Origin: Chryseobacterium shigense
GTDB taxonomy: Bacteria; Bacteroidota; Bacteroidia; Flavobacteriales; Weeksellaceae
Direction: 5' to 3'
Length of the DNA stretch: 64,000 nt
NCBI RefSeq assembly: GCF_014207845.1
Contig: NZ_JACHLC010000001.1
Coordinates: 1,178,001 to 1,242,000, forward strand
Positions 63,322 to 64,000 of the stretch are shown here, in pieces (the first letter of the stretch is position 1; the number at the start of each line of letters is the position of its first letter). A model generated the notes under the pieces. That model worked only from the letters and a program-made list of their open reading frames with translations. It was not told where the DNA came from and searched no databases. Both the position numbers and the translations under genes were made by a program.

Positions 63322-63363
63322 GGTGCAAAGGTGCAAGTATATATAATACTTGCACCTTGCACC
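63322..63363. repeat. Double GGTGCAA inverted repeat
   Basis: GGTGCAAAGGTGCAAGTAT faces ATACTTGCACCTTGCACC across a 5-bp ATATA centre; the two 19/18-bp arms match except for one missing T. Each arm holds two direct GGTGCAA units, so four sites lie in 42 bp. This is the look of a binding site for a dimeric or oligomeric DNA-binding protein, such as an excisionase, replication initiator or recombinase arm site. It stands between the HTH gene and the probable host DNA. Confidence 0.75.
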
Positions 63364-63389
63364 AGTTCCAAATGCCGATGAATAAAGGA

Positions 63390-63420
63390 TTGGTGTTTTG
63401 AATTTTTTTGGCTAAATTTG
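63390..63420 (+). promoter_or_regulatory. Outward-facing Bacteroidota promoter
   Basis: TTG (63390-63392), 20 bases, TAAATTTG (63413-63420). It reads rightward from the element end. The only frame behind it is a 36-residue one at 63425. Confidence 0.55.
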
Positions 63421-63424
63421 CACT

Positions 63425-63535
63425 ATGAGTGGTTTGCAGACAAAAGGTAGACACCAGGCAGGTCAAAATAGTGCAGAAAACGCTCTAAATCGTACCCCTC
63501 AATTGAAAATACATACATTTAATATTGAATATTAG
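63425..63535 (+). CDS. Short frame of 36 codons, doubtful
   Basis: An ATG at 63425 opens MSGLQTKGRHQAGQNSAENA and runs to a TAG at 63533. It follows a good promoter so closely that the transcript would be nearly leaderless. It may be a gene start cut off by insertion of the element, or chance. No family recognised. Confidence 0.2.
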   Translation: MSGLQTKGRHQAGQNSAENALNRTPQLKIHTFNIEY

Positions 63536-63595
63536 TTAGTTATGTGTTATTTACTAATTTTATATTAAAATTACTAAAATTAATTTTACCTTTTT

Positions 63596-63613
63596 ATTAC
63601 ACAAATGTGTAAT
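63596..63613. repeat. ATTACACA-AA-TGTGTAAT palindrome
   Basis: Perfect 8-bp arms around AA, followed by TTTTT. It could be an operator or a weak terminator. It lies in the 590-base gene-poor gap between the HTH gene and the DNA glycosylase; apart from the promoters, inverted repeat and short frame listed here I see nothing else in that gap. Confidence 0.5.
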
Positions 63614-63706
63614 TTTTAATGCCTGAAGATGTTCTTCCAATAAAGCATAATTTCATTGGAAGGAGAATATGTATTTAAATTGAAAATCTGAGAAAAATAA
63701 CAGCTA

Positions 63707-64000
63707 TTAAGATCTGGGCTTACTGACATATTTATTGCCTTTAACATAGAAGCGCCAGGGCAGTAATGCATCTTCCTGAGCATAGGCCACCCCAATCCGC
63801 GGCCCGGCTATGATTTCATCAGAAGAATATTTAATACCATGATCCTCAATCCATATTTCATTTTCAGTAAGATCTTTTTTATTAAAAGAACGGTCGATCC
63901 CCAAAGCTTTTGCTGCCGAACCCGGACCTGATGAAATAGCAGCCTTTGAAGCCGGCATATTCCTTCTAAGTTCCATAATTTCAGAACCTATTAGCGGTTC
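63707..64000 (-). CDS. 3-methyladenine DNA glycosylase (MPG/AAG family), 5' partial
   Basis: The C-terminal 97 residues of an alkyladenine DNA glycosylase, continuing past the window edge (the frame is open to 64000 as EPLIGSEIM). Signatures are GPGSAAKALGIDRSFNKKDL, IWIEDHG, AGPRIGVAYAQED and WRFYVKGNKYVSK. It removes alkylated purines in base-excision repair. As a housekeeping gene it probably marks chromosomal sequence next to the element. Confidence 0.9.
   Translation of the reverse strand, partial: EPLIGSEIMELRRNMPASKAAISSGPGSAAKALGIDRSFNKKDLTENEIWIEDHGIKYSSDEIIAGPRIGVAYAQEDALLPWRFYVKGNKYVSKPRS

Noticed and set aside
63117..63706. Search for a tRNA gene as integration site
   Set aside because: No cloverleaf, CCA end or T-loop GTTCRANNC sequence is visible; the inverted repeat there does not fold as a tRNA.

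Overview
The window looks like Flavobacteriia DNA, most plausibly Weeksellaceae of the Chryseobacterium or Elizabethkingia kind. The sequence is AT-rich, start codons are preceded by A-rich stretches instead of Shine-Dalgarno sequences, and several promoters have the Bacteroidota form TTG-N19..21-TAnnTTTG. Nearly all of it (3 to about 63,130) reads as one integrative conjugative element. Only the last 300 bases, a 3-methyladenine DNA glycosylase gene cut by the window edge, look like ordinary chromosome. Identifications come from reading motifs and gene order; no database search was run.

Region 1 (3-13,956, + strand) is a Bacteroidota-type conjugation apparatus. It holds a TraG/VirB4 ATPase carrying an inserted DnaJ J-domain, four tandem exported paralogues where traI normally lies, traJ, traK, a traL-like gene, traM, traN, a VirD4-type coupling ATPase and an M23 peptidoglycan hydrolase. 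No relaxase or integrase is visible. Region 2 (14,146-20,997) holds a DUF3945-like protein, a lipoprotein and a 1781-residue Toprim-like/N6-methylase/SF2-helicase protein of the kind common on mobile elements.

Region 3 (21,054-49,082, + strand) is a complete-looking Bacteroidota (subtype iii) type VI secretion system. It includes a PKD-domain membrane protein, TssH/ClpV, an NlpC/P60-like lipoprotein without catalytic residues, TssG, TssN, TssK, TssO, TssE, TssF, TssB, TssC, three TssD/Hcp proteins and TssI/VgrG. Behind VgrG lies a cargo zone. It has a GH19 muramidase-like effector followed by four lipoprotein genes (one with a frameshift in a run of eight T), then a LysM-like protein, a DUF4280 PAAR-like tip and an unrecognised 1088-residue candidate effector, followed by a lipoprotein and a DUF3592-type membrane protein that may give immunity.

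Region 4 (49,097-51,440) carries an intact IS982-family element with 7-bp target duplication, then on the - strand a DprA-like gene with a frameshifted phosphoribosyltransferase partner. Region 5 (51,741-59,626) consists of two modules. Each starts with the same 98-nt leader repeat (A), continues with a GTTCTTTGAYAT motif and genes, and ends with the same strongly structured 120-nt element (B). Module 1 is an SSB plus PRTRC operon (E, C, probable F, B, ThiF); module 2 is a single DUF6876-like gene. Region 6 (59,708-63,116, - strand) is a replication and control block: a winged-helix protein, DUF3853, a Toprim primase/RecA-like ATPase and an excisionase-like HTH protein. It is followed by a GGTGCAA inverted-repeat site near the probable right end of the element.

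Together this is a conjugative element that would carry its own contact-dependent antibacterial weapon. The strongest leads for novelty are the J-domain in TraG, the A/B modules, the 1088-residue candidate effector, the catalytically dead NlpC/P60 lipoprotein and the poly-T frameshift in the immunity-like lipoprotein array.
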